Shown: positions 24,583 through 34,400 of the stretch, piece after piece
Numbering within the stretch: position 1 is the first letter of the stretch
How the letters are laid out: each line of letters opens with the position of its first letter
DNA from: Mycobacterium sp. 852002-50816_SCH5313054-b
Lineage (GTDB): Bacteria > Actinomycetota > Actinomycetes > Mycobacteriales > Mycobacteriaceae
Length of the DNA: 64,000 bases
Assembly: GCF_001667185.1 (NCBI RefSeq)
Contig: NZ_LZIC01000127.1
Location: 1-64,000, forward strand
Direction: 5' to 3'
The notes under the pieces: generated by a model
Told to the model about the DNA's origin: nothing
The model's input: the letters and a program-made list of their open reading frames with translations, nothing else
The model's database searches: none
Position numbers and translations under genes: made by a program

Positions 24583-25368
24583 ATGCGGATGACGGGCAAT
24601 ACGGTGTTGGTGACCGGGGGCGGCAGCGGAATCGGTCGCGGCCTCGCCGAGGCGCTCCACCGGCTCGGCAACACGGTGATCATCGCGGGCCGGCGGCGGG
24701 AGCCGCTGCGGGCCGTCGCCGAGGCCAACCCAGGCATCCATACGCTGTCGCTGGATCAAGGCGATTCCGCCGACATCCGCCGCTTCGCCACCGAGGTGAC
24801 CGACCACTACCCGGACCTCAACGTCCTCATCAACAACGCCGGCGTCCAGCGCTTCGAGGACCTCACCACCACCGGCCCGAGCGTGGCGGAGCTGACGATC
24901 GCGATCAACCTGCTGGGCCCGGTCCGGCTCACGGCGGGGTTGCTGCCCTCGCTGCTGAAGAAGCCCCGGGCGGCGATCCTCAACGTCACGTCGGGCCTGG
25001 CCTTCGTGCCCAGCGCCGTCACGCCGACGTATTGCGCGACCAAAGCGGCGCTGCATTCCTACACCGAGTCGCTGCGTTTCCAGCTCCGCGGGACTGCGGT
25101 CCAGGTGATCGAAATCGTTCCACCGCACCTGCAGACGGGGCTGCAGCGGGGGCAAGGATTCGACGCCAGCGACCCCAGGGCGATGCCGTTGGACGAGTAC
25201 ATCGCGGAGACGATGAGCCTGTTGGAGACGCAACCGGATGCCGACGAAATCATCGTGGACCGCGTCAAGCCCCTGCGGTTCGCCGAACGCGACGGCCGCT
25301 ACGACGAGGCCTATCACGCCTTCAACGAGGCCATCACCGAGGTCGTCCGGCAGGCGCGCGGCGGCTGA
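24583..25368 (+). CDS. Short-chain dehydrogenase/reductase (DltE-like)
   Basis: 261-aa SDR: TGGGSGIGRGLA, GRRREPLRAVAE (NADP-type), NNAGVQ, NVTSGLAFVP and catalytic YCATK. The C-terminal half with the VPPHLQT and ERDGRYDEAYHAFNEAI blocks matches the DltE group. Excellent GGAGGGGAG site 6 bases before ATG 24583. It lies 31 bp after lysR and 111 bp before the LuxE-like gene. It could process the aldehyde made by the next two proteins, or supply an alcohol to them (inference). Confidence 0.87.
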   Translation: MRMTGNTVLVTGGGSGIGRGLAEALHRLGNTVIIAGRRREPLRAVAEANPGIHTLSLDQGDSADIRRFATEVTDHYPDLNVLINNAGVQRFEDLTTTGPSVAELTIAINLLGPVRLTAGLLPSLLKKPRAAILNVTSGLAFVPSAVTPTYCATKAALHSYTESLRFQLRGTAVQVIEIVPPHLQTGLQRGQGFDASDPRAMPLDEYIAETMSLLETQPDADEIIVDRVKPLRFAERDGRYDEAYHAFNEAITEVVRQARGG

Positions 25369-25479
25369 AACCGGTTGGCCACAAGGCGTTCCCCGCCAAG
25401 TGGGGCAACGTTCACCGCCCGTGTGCCCGGCGCCGGACGCACCCCGTTGCCGGGCCGGTCCTGTGACAGGATCGTTGGC

Positions 25480-26568
25480 ATGGGCGATTTTTCGCTGCTG
25501 GAGGTTCCCCGAGCGGTTCCCATTCACGACCCCGAGGCCTATCTGGCCGCCGCGATGGCCTGGCACTTCGGTGGGGACACCGGTTCGTCGTTTTGGCTAA
25601 GGACCGCCCGGACGCTGGACTTCGACCCGCTGACCGATGTCAAGAGCTTCGCGGATCTGCGCTTGTTCCCCAACCTCGTCAACGAATTGCGCGGTGTGCC
25701 GGTGGAGGATCTCGTTCCGCGCGGCTATGGGTCATCCCCGCCGGTGCCCCAGATCTTCGAATCCGGCGGCACCACCGGGGCGCCGAAACGCACCGTGCAG
25801 ATGCCGGACTGGATCGCGCAGGTGGTGCAGTGGCAGACCCAGGACTTCGCCACGGGCGGCTTTGTCCGCGGCCAAGGCTTCCTGTGCCTGATGCCCGGCG
25901 GCCCGCACGGCGTCGGTTACTTCTCCCGCTTGGTCTCCGGGCGGCTGGGCGCCGTCTTCCACGCGATCGACCTCGACCCGCGCTGGGTGAAAAAGGTCGC
26001 CGCGCGCAACGCGGCCGCCGAAGTGGCCGCCTACGTCGACCATGTCATCGAGCAGGCCGTATTCGTGCTCCAGACGCAGAACGTCGCCAATCTGCATACG
26101 ACTCCGCCGCTGCTCGAGGCCATCGCCCGCAACGATCGCGTGGTGGACTTGGTGAACGACAAGATCCGCTACCTGCTGCTCAGCGGTGCGCATGTGGACG
26201 CCGACACCCTCGACTTGCTTCGCGAGATCTTCCCGGACACGACCATCACCATGGCCTTCGGCAGCACCATGGTGCTCTCGCAAGCGGTCACCCGAATTGC
26301 CGACGACGGCTCGTTCGTGTTCGACCCGCGGACGCCCTATGTCGTGTTCTGGGTGGTCGATCCCGACACCGGAGAACGCGTGCCCTACGGGCAGCCGGGC
26401 CAGGTGGTGATGAACCACATCAGCAAGGGAATGTTCATCCCGAACAACCTGGAGCGGGACCTGGCCATCCGAATGCCCGGCCCGGCGGGTCAACTCAGCG
26501 ATTCCGTCAGCGCGGTGCGGCCGGTCACCACCTTCGAGGGCGAGGCCGTCATCGAGGGCGTGTACTGA
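25480..26568 (+). CDS. LuxE/EhpF-like acyl-adenylating enzyme
   Basis: 362-aa adenylate-forming protein, much shorter than an acyl-CoA synthetase and close in length to LuxE (acyl-protein synthetase) and to the phenazine-pathway ligase EhpF. The ATP loop is ESGGTTGAPKR at about residues 90-100; later blocks are LLLSGAHVD and FGSTMVLSQ (aromatic/acid pocket region). The mobile C-terminal lysine domain of acyl-CoA synthetases is missing, so the acyl-AMP is probably handed to the partner protein. The next gene, three bases away, encodes a LuxC-like reductase with an active-site Cys, so together they should reduce a carboxylic acid to an aldehyde. The acid is unknown. ATG 25480. Confidence 0.72.
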   Translation: MGDFSLLEVPRAVPIHDPEAYLAAAMAWHFGGDTGSSFWLRTARTLDFDPLTDVKSFADLRLFPNLVNELRGVPVEDLVPRGYGSSPPVPQIFESGGTTGAPKRTVQMPDWIAQVVQWQTQDFATGGFVRGQGFLCLMPGGPHGVGYFSRLVSGRLGAVFHAIDLDPRWVKKVAARNAAAEVAAYVDHVIEQAVFVLQTQNVANLHTTPPLLEAIARNDRVVDLVNDKIRYLLLSGAHVDADTLDLLREIFPDTTITMAFGSTMVLSQAVTRIADDGSFVFDPRTPYVVFWVVDPDTGERVPYGQPGQVVMNHISKGMFIPNNLERDLAIRMPGPAGQLSDSVSAVRPVTTFEGEAVIEGVY

Positions 26569-26571
26569 ACG

Positions 26572-27966
26572 ATGGGGCCCGAACCAGCCTTTCCCGCAAC
26601 CGATTTGGTGCGCATCGACGCGCTCGGTCCGGGCGGCGATTACCGCACCCGCAACCGCGAGATCATCATGAGCACTGCGGGCGTCGCTGTTGCCGAGCTG
26701 AGCATTGTTCCGCCGCTGTATGTTTCGCGCACCATCGCTACGCAGCGCAAGAGCCGGCCGCTGGCCGTCGCGCAGCGCGAAGCGGCGCTCGGCAAAGCGG
26801 CCGAGCGGTTTTCCACCGCCGACATCGGCGGCCTCCATTTCGAGGGCTACGTGCGTCTGGCCAGCGCCATCTCCGGGCTGCCGATCGCGGTGACCCGCGC
26901 CGGGGCGCGCGGCGTGGCCGATGCCGTCGCGACCGCCTTCGATGCCGTGCGGGCGGCTCGTCCCGTGGGCGCCGCGCTCGACTGGCGCGAGGAGGCCACC
27001 CGCGGCGGCGCGGTGTGGGCCCGGCGCGGAGAGGTATTCGCCGTGCACGCGGCCGGCAACGGCCCGGGCGTGCACGGCCTGTGGCCACAGGCGCTGGCGT
27101 TGGGATACCGCGTGGCGGTCCGGCCGTCGCGCCGCGAGCCGCTGACCGCGCATCGGCTGGTAAACGCTTTGCGGCAGTCGGGATTTCGTCCCGAAGACGC
27201 GGCGTATCTGCCCACCGACCACGGCGGAGCCGACGAGATCGTCCGGTCGGCCGACGTGGCGATGGTCTACGGTGGCCAGGACGTGGTGGACAAGTACGCC
27301 GGCGACCCCGCGGTGGTGGTGAACGGACCCGGGCGCACCAAGATCCTGATCACCGCCGACCGGGATTGGCGCGACCACCTCGACCTGGTCGTCGACTCGA
27401 TCGCGAACCTGGGCGGCATGGCGTGCGTCAACGCCAGCGCGGTGCTCTACGAGGGCGACCCCGCCCCGTTGGCCCAAGCGATCGCCGAGCGGCTCGCGAC
27501 GATCCCCCCGCTGCCCAGCGACGACGAGCGCGCGATCCTGCCCACCCAGCCCCTAGAGCAGGCGCGGGCGTTGGCGAACTACCTGGCGGCCAAGGCCGCC
27601 GGGACGACGCCGCTGCTCGGCGCCGATCAGGTGGTCGCCGCGGTCGGGGACGGGTACGCCGCGCTGCGCCCGGCCGTGCACCTGCTGGCCGAACCCGATG
27701 TCGACAAGCTCAACGTCGAGTTGCCGTTTCCGTGCGTGTGGGTGTCGTCGTGGTCGCGGGCGGCCGGCATCGAGCCGCTGCGGCACTCATTGGTCGTCAC
27801 GGCCATCACCGGCGACGACCGGCTGCTCGATGAGCTGCTCGACGAACCGACGATCACCAACGTCTACCGCGGCCCGCACCCGACCTTCTCTGGGGCTCCC
27901 GAAATCCCGCACAACGGGTTCCTGGCGGATCACCTGATGCGCAACAAGGGCTTCATCGGCGATTAG
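26572..27966 (+). CDS. LuxC/EhpG-like acyl reductase (aldehyde dehydrogenase fold)
   Basis: 464-aa protein of the LuxC acyl-reductase group within the aldehyde dehydrogenase superfamily. NADP-fold features: HAAGNGPGVHGLWPQALALGYRVAVRPS in the cofactor domain; a candidate catalytic Cys in LGGMACVNAS, in the place of the LuxC/ALDH nucleophile; C-terminal HNGFLADHL. LuxC takes an acyl group from LuxE onto its Cys and reduces it with NADPH to an aldehyde. The three-base spacing to the LuxE-like gene supports a stable two-protein reductase. No luciferase genes occur, so this is not bioluminescence. ATG 26572. Confidence 0.72.
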   Translation: MGPEPAFPATDLVRIDALGPGGDYRTRNREIIMSTAGVAVAELSIVPPLYVSRTIATQRKSRPLAVAQREAALGKAAERFSTADIGGLHFEGYVRLASAISGLPIAVTRAGARGVADAVATAFDAVRAARPVGAALDWREEATRGGAVWARRGEVFAVHAAGNGPGVHGLWPQALALGYRVAVRPSRREPLTAHRLVNALRQSGFRPEDAAYLPTDHGGADEIVRSADVAMVYGGQDVVDKYAGDPAVVVNGPGRTKILITADRDWRDHLDLVVDSIANLGGMACVNASAVLYEGDPAPLAQAIAERLATIPPLPSDDERAILPTQPLEQARALANYLAAKAAGTTPLLGADQVVAAVGDGYAALRPAVHLLAEPDVDKLNVELPFPCVWVSSWSRAAGIEPLRHSLVVTAITGDDRLLDELLDEPTITNVYRGPHPTFSGAPEIPHNGFLADHLMRNKGFIGD

Positions 27967-27979
27967 GCCACGAATCGGC

Positions 27980-28711
27980 TCAGCTGCCGAAGCCTCCGCT
28001 AGTGGCCCCGGCCGGGCTGGCGCCGTTCCCGCCGAGGTGACTGGCCGCGAAGGCGGCGCCCTTGTCGATCATCTGCCCGTCGGAGGCGTAGGTGTCGTGC
28101 GCGGCGAAGTTCATCCCATCGGAGCAGACCGGGTCCTCGGGGGCGCACACCTTGATGGTCTTGGGCTGATACAGCGGCCCGATCGCGACCGGGGGCTCGT
28201 TGAGGAAGTTCATCGCCCGCACATTCGGCATCCCGAAGAGGACGACCGAGGAGACGTGGTCGGCGACGGCGGGGTCCAGCGGCTTGGGCACGGTGGCGGG
28301 ATCGACCCCGTCCGGCACGGCGGCCGAGGTGACGAAGCCCATCACGGCCGCCCCCTGGGAGAACCCGCTGAGCACCATCCTGGTGTTGGGGCAGTCGTGC
28401 GCCATCGACACGACGTGCGCGCCGGCGTCCCTGATGCCGTCCAGGCCGGTTTCCCAGTCGTTGCTGGCCGGGTAGTTGACCGGGTACACGTCGAAGGACT
28501 TTCCACCCACCCGCGAGCGCAGGTTGTCGGCGAAAGCCTGCCCGGTCGCGCCGAGGCCGGGGGGCTCGCCGGTACCCCGGGCGTACACCACCTGGACGTC
28601 AGGGCATTGGGCGGAGGCCAAGGGGATGGCAGGCGCGAGGACCGAGGCGCTGAGGCCGGCCGCCGCGACCGCCGCGGAACCAACGAAACGAGGGAGTTGA
28701 CGTGCGATCAT
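27980..28711 (-). CDS. Secreted cutinase-family serine esterase
   Basis: 243-aa exported hydrolase. Signal peptide of about 34 residues (MIARQLPRF, hydrophobic core, cleavage near ASAQCPD). Catalytic triad: Ser in GFSQGA, Asp in CAPEDPVC, His in FAAHDTYA; Cys pairs typical of cutinase-like proteins are at QCPD, HDCPN, VCAPE and VCSD. The ARGTGEPPGLG block near the mature N-terminus is the mycobacterial Cut/Culp signature. Likely substrates are short to medium esters or lipids at the cell surface. It converges on the LuxC-like gene. ATG 28711. Confidence 0.9.
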   Translation of the reverse strand: MIARQLPRFVGSAAVAAAGLSASVLAPAIPLASAQCPDVQVVYARGTGEPPGLGATGQAFADNLRSRVGGKSFDVYPVNYPASNDWETGLDGIRDAGAHVVSMAHDCPNTRMVLSGFSQGAAVMGFVTSAAVPDGVDPATVPKPLDPAVADHVSSVVLFGMPNVRAMNFLNEPPVAIGPLYQPKTIKVCAPEDPVCSDGMNFAAHDTYASDGQMIDKGAAFAASHLGGNGASPAGATSGGFGS

Positions 28712-28949
28712 GCCGCAATTGTGCCCATGTAAACCGTTGCCTAAACAGTGATTTTTCTGGCAATTGTTTCAGAATAGTAAAACGGCCCGTCGGCTCGCTT
28801 CGCGGCGGCCGGGATGGGGCGAAAACGCCGGGCCAAGGGGCGGGCCCGTACCCCGGTGTGGTCTGCTAGCTGTGAGCCCGAGTCGAGGCGCACGGTCAAG
28901 CCAGAGCCGCACCCTCGGCGCGCAATTCGGAGTGAATGCGGCAGCGAAC
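28712..28949. promoter_or_regulatory. Divergent promoter region with TTCTG/CAGAA dyad
   Basis: The gap between the cutinase and the divergent SDR has an AT-rich patch. TTCTG (28755-28759) and CAGAA (28770-28774) form a dyad around a CAATTG palindrome (28761-28766). It lies about 45-60 bp upstream of the cutinase start and is a candidate operator. The remaining ~170 bp to the SDR start shows nothing recognisable. Confidence 0.35.
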
Positions 28950-29852
28950 GTGAACGTGATTGCACAGCCCTTCCAGCGAGTCCTGGCAGCGGCCACTGAC
29001 CGGGTGGCCAACCCGGCGCGGGCCTCGGACCCCGACAAGCTGCGCGAGACCGTTTCGGGCAAGACGGTGGTGGTGACAGGCGCGTCCTATGGAATCGGCG
29101 AAGCGACGGCCCGCGCGATGGCCGCCGCCGGGGCGACGGTGCTCGTCGTCGCCCGTTCGGCGGAAAAACTGGAGGACCTCGCGGCGGCGATCAACGCGGG
29201 CGGCGGCCGGGCCGTCGCCTATCCGACCGACCTCACCGACGAGGCCGCCGTCGGCGCGCTGACGAAGCAGATCACCGAGGACCACGGCCCGCTCGACATC
29301 GTGGTGAGCAACGCCGGCAAGTCGTTGCGCCGGTCGCTGCACGACCAGTACGACCGCCCGCACGACTTTCAGCGCACCATCGACATCAACTACCTGGGAC
29401 CGATCTGGCTGCTGCTGGGGTTGCTACCGGCCATGCGCGAGCGCGGCTCCGGGCACATCGTGAACGTCTCGAGCGTCGGGGTGCGCGTCGTCCCGGGCCC
29501 GCAGTGGGGCGCCTACCAGGCGTCCAAGGGCGCGTTCGACCGCTGGCTGCGCAGCGTGGCACCGGAATTGCAGGTGGACGGCGTGGACGTCACGACGGTC
29601 TACTTCGCGCTGGTCCGCACCCGAATGATCGCACCCACGCCGATCCTGGGCCGGCTGCCCGGCATGTCTCCGGACGAAGCGGCCGACGCCATCGCCAAAG
29701 CGGTCATCGAGCGGCCCCGCACCAACGAACCGCCCTGGGTGTGGCCGGCCGAGCTGGCGTCGGTGCTGCTGGCCGGGCCCGCCGAGCGCGCGGCCCGGTT
29801 GTGGCACCGCCGTTTCTTCGCCGATTCCGATGCGCGCGAGGCCCACTCGTGA
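28950..29852 (+). CDS. Short-chain dehydrogenase/reductase
   Basis: 300-aa SDR with an N-terminal extension of ~35 residues (VIAQPFQRVLAAATDRV) before the Rossmann strand. Motifs: TGASYGIG, ARSAEKLEDLA, SNAGKS, NVSSVGVRVV and catalytic YQASK. The C-terminal helix (ELASVLLAGPAERAARLWHRRFF) looks membrane-associating, as in other lipid-linked SDRs. GTG at 28950 is chosen among three in-frame GTGs (28932, 28950, 28956); none has a good ribosome-binding site. The TGA overlaps the GTG of the following ligase, so the pair is coupled, as for fatty-acid or polyketide modification. Confidence 0.82.
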   Translation: MNVIAQPFQRVLAAATDRVANPARASDPDKLRETVSGKTVVVTGASYGIGEATARAMAAAGATVLVVARSAEKLEDLAAAINAGGGRAVAYPTDLTDEAAVGALTKQITEDHGPLDIVVSNAGKSLRRSLHDQYDRPHDFQRTIDINYLGPIWLLLGLLPAMRERGSGHIVNVSSVGVRVVPGPQWGAYQASKGAFDRWLRSVAPELQVDGVDVTTVYFALVRTRMIAPTPILGRLPGMSPDEAADAIAKAVIERPRTNEPPWVWPAELASVLLAGPAERAARLWHRRFFADSDAREAHS

Positions 29853-31435
29853 TCGCGTCCCGGGACGGCGTGATCGCGACCGCGGCGCGGGCGCTGCTGC
29901 GGTCCGGACTGCTCGGCCCGCCCTCCCCGGCTGCGGTGCTGCGGGTGATTTGCGAGGCGCGACGCGGCGGGACGAATCCCTACACGCTGCTGGGCGTCAC
30001 GGCGGCTCGGTGGCCGGACCGGGCGGCCATCGTCGACGACGACGGCGCCCTCACCTACCGGGAGCTGCGGTCGGAAGCCGAAGCGCTCGCCCGCGAGCTG
30101 TCCGACGTCGGCGAGGGGCCCGGCAGCGCGGTCGGCGTCATGTGCCGCAACGGGCGGGGCTTTGTCAAGGCGTTCTTCGCCGTGGCCCTGGTGGGGGCCG
30201 ACGTCGTGCTCGTGAACACGGACTTCCGCACCGACGCGCTGGCCGCCGCGCTGAGCACACCCCGGATCACCACGATCGTCGCCGACGACGAGTTCGCCGA
30301 GCGGGCGCGCGCCGCCCAGGGATCGGTCACCCTCGTCGATCCGGCCACGGTCGATGCGCGCGACGAGGGACCGCAAGGCCCGAGACCCCGGGTGGCCGCA
30401 CCCGGCCGGATCGTTCTGCTGACGTCGGGCACGACCGGCAAGCCCAAGGGCGTGCCCCGCACGCCGGAGCTGCGTTCGGCGGTGGGCGTCTGGGTGACGA
30501 TCCTCGATCGCACCGGACTGCGCACCGGTTCGCGAATCTCCGTGGCGATGCCCATGTTTCACGGACTGGGCCTCGGCATGCTGATGCTGACGGTGGCGCT
30601 GGGCGGAACCGTGCTGACGCATCGCCACTTCGACGCCGAGGCCGCGCTGGCGCAGGCATCGCTGCACCGCGCCGACGCGTTCACCGCGGTGCCGGTGGTG
30701 CTCGCGCGCATCCTGGACCTCCCGGAGCGGGTGCGGGCGCGAAACCCGTTGCCCTACCTGCGCGTCGCGCTGTCCAGCGGAGACCGGTTGGATCCCACCC
30801 TGGGCCAGCGGTTCATGGATGCCTACGGCGACATCCTCTACAACGGCTACGGCTCCACCGAAGTCGGCATCGGTGCGCTGGCGACGCCGGCCGACCTGCG
30901 GGAGGCCCCGGAGACCGTCGGGAAACCGGTTGCCGGCTGCCCGGTCCGCATCTTCGACAAGAACGATCGACCGGTCGGGCCGCGCGTCACCGGACGCATC
31001 TTCGTCGGCGGCGAGCTGGCGAGCGAGGGCTACACGGAGGGCTCGGGGGAGGCCAAGGCCGTCGTCGAGAACATGACGAGCACCGGGGACATGGGCTATC
31101 TCGACAATGCCGGACGGCTCTTCATCGTCGGCCGCGAGGACGACATGATCATCTCGGGCGGCGAGAACGTCTACCCGCGCGCGGTGGAGAACGCGCTCGC
31201 CGAGCACCCCGACGTCGCCGACAACGCGGTCATCGGCGTTCCCGACGAGCGGTTCGGTCATCGACTGGCCGCCTTCGTGGTCGCGCGGCCGGGACGCAGC
31301 ATCGACCCGTCGGCATTGCGGGATTACCTCAAGGGCAGGGTGTCCCGCTTCGAACAGCCGCGGGACATCAACGTCGTCGGCAGCATTCCGCGCAATCCCG
31401 CGGGCAAGGTGGTGCGCAACGAGCTATCGACCTGA
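29849..31435 (+). CDS. Acyl-CoA synthetase (FadD-type)
   Basis: 528-aa AMP-binding ligase converting a carboxylic acid to its CoA thioester. Motifs: P-loop LLTSGTTGKPKGV, MPMFHGLG, acyl-pocket YNGYGSTEVG, STGDMGYLDN and the hinge FIVGREDDMIISGGENVYP; the C-terminal catalytic Lys is in NPAGKVVRN. An ~50-residue N-terminal extension precedes the conserved fold, as in several mycobacterial FadD enzymes. GTG start overlaps the SDR stop (GTGA). The end overlaps the convergent ctpI gene by 12 bp. Substrate class (fatty or aromatic acid) is undecided. Confidence 0.88.
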   Translation: MIASRDGVIATAARALLRSGLLGPPSPAAVLRVICEARRGGTNPYTLLGVTAARWPDRAAIVDDDGALTYRELRSEAEALARELSDVGEGPGSAVGVMCRNGRGFVKAFFAVALVGADVVLVNTDFRTDALAAALSTPRITTIVADDEFAERARAAQGSVTLVDPATVDARDEGPQGPRPRVAAPGRIVLLTSGTTGKPKGVPRTPELRSAVGVWVTILDRTGLRTGSRISVAMPMFHGLGLGMLMLTVALGGTVLTHRHFDAEAALAQASLHRADAFTAVPVVLARILDLPERVRARNPLPYLRVALSSGDRLDPTLGQRFMDAYGDILYNGYGSTEVGIGALATPADLREAPETVGKPVAGCPVRIFDKNDRPVGPRVTGRIFVGGELASEGYTEGSGEAKAVVENMTSTGDMGYLDNAGRLFIVGREDDMIISGGENVYPRAVENALAEHPDVADNAVIGVPDERFGHRLAAFVVARPGRSIDPSALRDYLKGRVSRFEQPRDINVVGSIPRNPAGKVVRNELST

Positions 31436-34400
31436 GCCCGCCCAGGACTCAATTTGCTTGGGTTCCAGCGCGGCGACCCGGTTGGCCAGCCAGTTGGGCG
31501 CCAGCACCGACACGGCGGTGGTGCCGGCCGTTGCGCCGATCACACCGGACCAGGCGACGGGCCCCAGCGGGGTGCAGCCGAAGAACTGGCTGACGCCGGG
31601 GGTCTGGACGATGGCGACCAGGACGCCCGCGCTGCCCAGCGCCGTGGCGATGACCAGCGGGCTGTGGCGGCGCGTGAGCAGCGTCTGCGCGAGCTGCGTG
31701 GTGACCAGCGCGGTCAGACCCATTGTCGCCGTGCGGCGTTCGGTGCCCGGGGTCCAGCGGCCGATGGCCCAGGCTGTCGTCGCGCCGGCGGCGGTGATCG
31801 CGCCGCGGGTGACGATCTGGCGCATCAGCGGCGCGTCGAGCGACGGCGAGGGTTCGGACAGCGCCGCGAGCTGGAAGGCGCGCTGCATTTCCTCCGCGTC
31901 ACGGTCCGCGCCGTCCTCGTCCTCTTCGGGCTGCGGATACTGCGGGGTAACGGCGACCGCGAGCGCGGGGAACATGTCGGTCAGCAGGTTCACCAACAGC
32001 AGCTGACGCGTGCCCACCGGCGCGCGACCGGTCCCCAGCGCGGTGCCGATGATGGTGAAGAGCACCTCACCCACGTTGCCGCCGACCAGAATGCTGACCG
32101 CATCTTTCACGCCGCCCCACATCCCGCGGCCCTCGACCAACGCGTCGATCAGCACGCCAAGGTCGTTGTCGGTCAAGACGATATCGGCGGCGCCGCGCGC
32201 GGCCGACGAACCGCGACCGCTCACCCCGATGCCCACGTCGGCCATCCGGATCGCGGCGGCATCGTTGGCCCCGTCGCCGACCATCGCGACCGCCTGCCCG
32301 CTGTGCTGCAGCGCCGCGACGATCTGCACCTTCTGCTCCGGGCTGACGCGCGCGAAGACCTGGACGTCGGCGGCGAGCTTGGCCCGCGCGTCCTCGTCGA
32401 GGGCGGTGAGCTCGGCGCCGGTGATCTCCCGCGCGTCCGACGGCAGGCCGAGTTGGCGGGCGATCGCGCGGGCAGTCACCGGGTGATCGCCGGTGATCAG
32501 CACCACCCTGCGACCGGCCTCCACTAGCGTCTCGATCAGCGGCCGCGCCGACGCCCGCGCGGTGTCCGCCAAACCGACGTAGCCGACCAAGTCCAACTCG
32601 TGCGCGGCGGCGTCGACGTTATCGGCATCGGTTGTCTCCTCGGTGGTCCCGCCGTCCCAGCGGCGCTGCGCCACGGCAAGGACCCGTAGTCCTTGTTCGG
32701 CGAGTCGCATCACCAACGACTCCGCGTGGTCTTGATCGGCGTCCGCATCGGCGGACCGGCAGCGCGGCAAGATCTGCTCCGGCGCTCCCTTGACCATCAG
32801 CATCGGGTCCGCCGAGTTCGCGCTGCCGATCGAGGCGGAGTAGCCGCGACTGGATTCGAACGGCACCTCCGCGAGCACCGTCCATTCCGAATCGCCATGG
32901 CCATCAAGGGAATTGGCGGCCGTCAGGATGGCCTCGTCGGTGGCGTGCGCGTGGCCCTGCCCGTTGTGCGGCTGGGTGCACGCCCGCGCGGCGACGCGCA
33001 GCACCTCGGCGGCCTGCGGGTCGCCGGCTTCGGGGAGCGGGTCTTGTACGCCGGTCCCGCGCGGCACCGCGGAAACGACGCGCAGATGGTTCTCGGTGAG
33101 CGTGCCGGTCTTGTCGAAACACACCGTCTGGACCCGGCCGAGCGCTTCGATGGCGCGCGGCGTGCGGACCAGCGCTCCACGCCGTGACAACCGCTGGGCG
33201 GCGGCGAGCTGGGCAAGGGTGGCCACCAACGGCAGGCCCTCGGGAACGGCGGCCACGGCGATGGCGACGCCATCGGCGACCGCTTGCCGCAGCGACCCAC
33301 GGTGCGCCAGCGCCAAGCCGGTGACCGCGGCACCGCCGGCCAGGGTCAGCGGAAGCACCTTGCTGGTCAGCTCCCGCAACCGGGCCTGCACGCCCGCGGC
33401 CGACTCGACATCGGCGATCGCCGTCAGCGCGCGCTGCGCGGCGGTTCCGGCGCCGGTGGCGACGACGATCGCCCGCGCGCGCCCGGCGACGATGGTGCTG
33501 CCCTCGAACAGCATGCTGGCCCGGTCGGAGTCGGCGGCGGCGACGGGCTCGACCTGCTTGTCGACCGGCAGCGACTCGCCGGTGAGGAAGGACTCGTCGA
33601 CCTCCAGGTCCTCGGCCACCAGCAGTCGTGCGTCCGCGGGCACCACCTCGGGCGCGGCGAGGTCGATGATCTCGCCCGGGCGCAGCGATTTCGCGCTCAC
33701 GGTCACCGTTCGTTCCGTCGTGCGAGCAGCCTCGAGCCGGCGGTGCGCCGTCGCCACCGTGGGGAGCACGACGCGGCGCGCGTGCTTTTCCTGCTCGGCG
33801 AACAGCTCGGCGACCGCCGCCTCGGCGCGCAACCTCTGCACCCCGCCTGCGACGGCGTTGGCGGTCATCACGCCGGCCACCAGCAGCGCGTCGACATTGC
33901 TGCCGACGATGGCCGACGCCGCCGCTCCCACGGCCAGGATCGGCGTCAGCGGGTCGGCGAGCTCGGCCCGCGTCGCCGCCAGCAGCCGCCCCACCCGGGC
34001 GGCCGGACCCCGCAGCGGCGCGACGACCGGGTTGTAGGACAGGTCGTCGAGAACCTGTCGCCAGGGCGCGATTCCGGGCTCGACGGCAAGCGGGCGGGTG
34101 CGGCTGGTCAGGCGGGAGTAGACGATCTCGGGGTCCAGGGCGTGCCACGCGGTCAGCGGCTGCGGCGTGGGATCGGCCAGCCGCAACACCCTGCTGGCCG
34201 AGAAGGTTCCCTGTATCAACGCGGCCGCGGCCGCCGCGTTGACCGGGTTGAGCCAGCGCTGCACGGCGAGCGGGTTGGCCGAGCCGGGGTCACCGGTGAC
34301 CAGCAGCAGGCCGGCCAGGGTGCTGCCGCCCTTGGCCAGGCGCACCGCGGATTCCGTGGCCTCCCGGGCCACCGGCAGCGCCGACAAGATCCGAACCGCC

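Noticed and set aside
25593..27833. A 746-residue open frame overlapping the LuxE-like and LuxC-like genes
   Set aside because: Arg/Pro/Gly-rich composition without domains; a shadow frame of high-GC coding DNA on the same strand.
25480..27966. Bioluminescence (lux) operon
   Set aside because: LuxE- and LuxC-like proteins are present, but no LuxA/LuxB luciferase or flavin reductase follows.
29600..31261. A long minus-strand frame (553 residues) opposite the acyl-CoA synthetase
   Set aside because: Low-complexity Arg/Ala/His translation and complete overlap with a gene carrying all AMP-ligase motifs.
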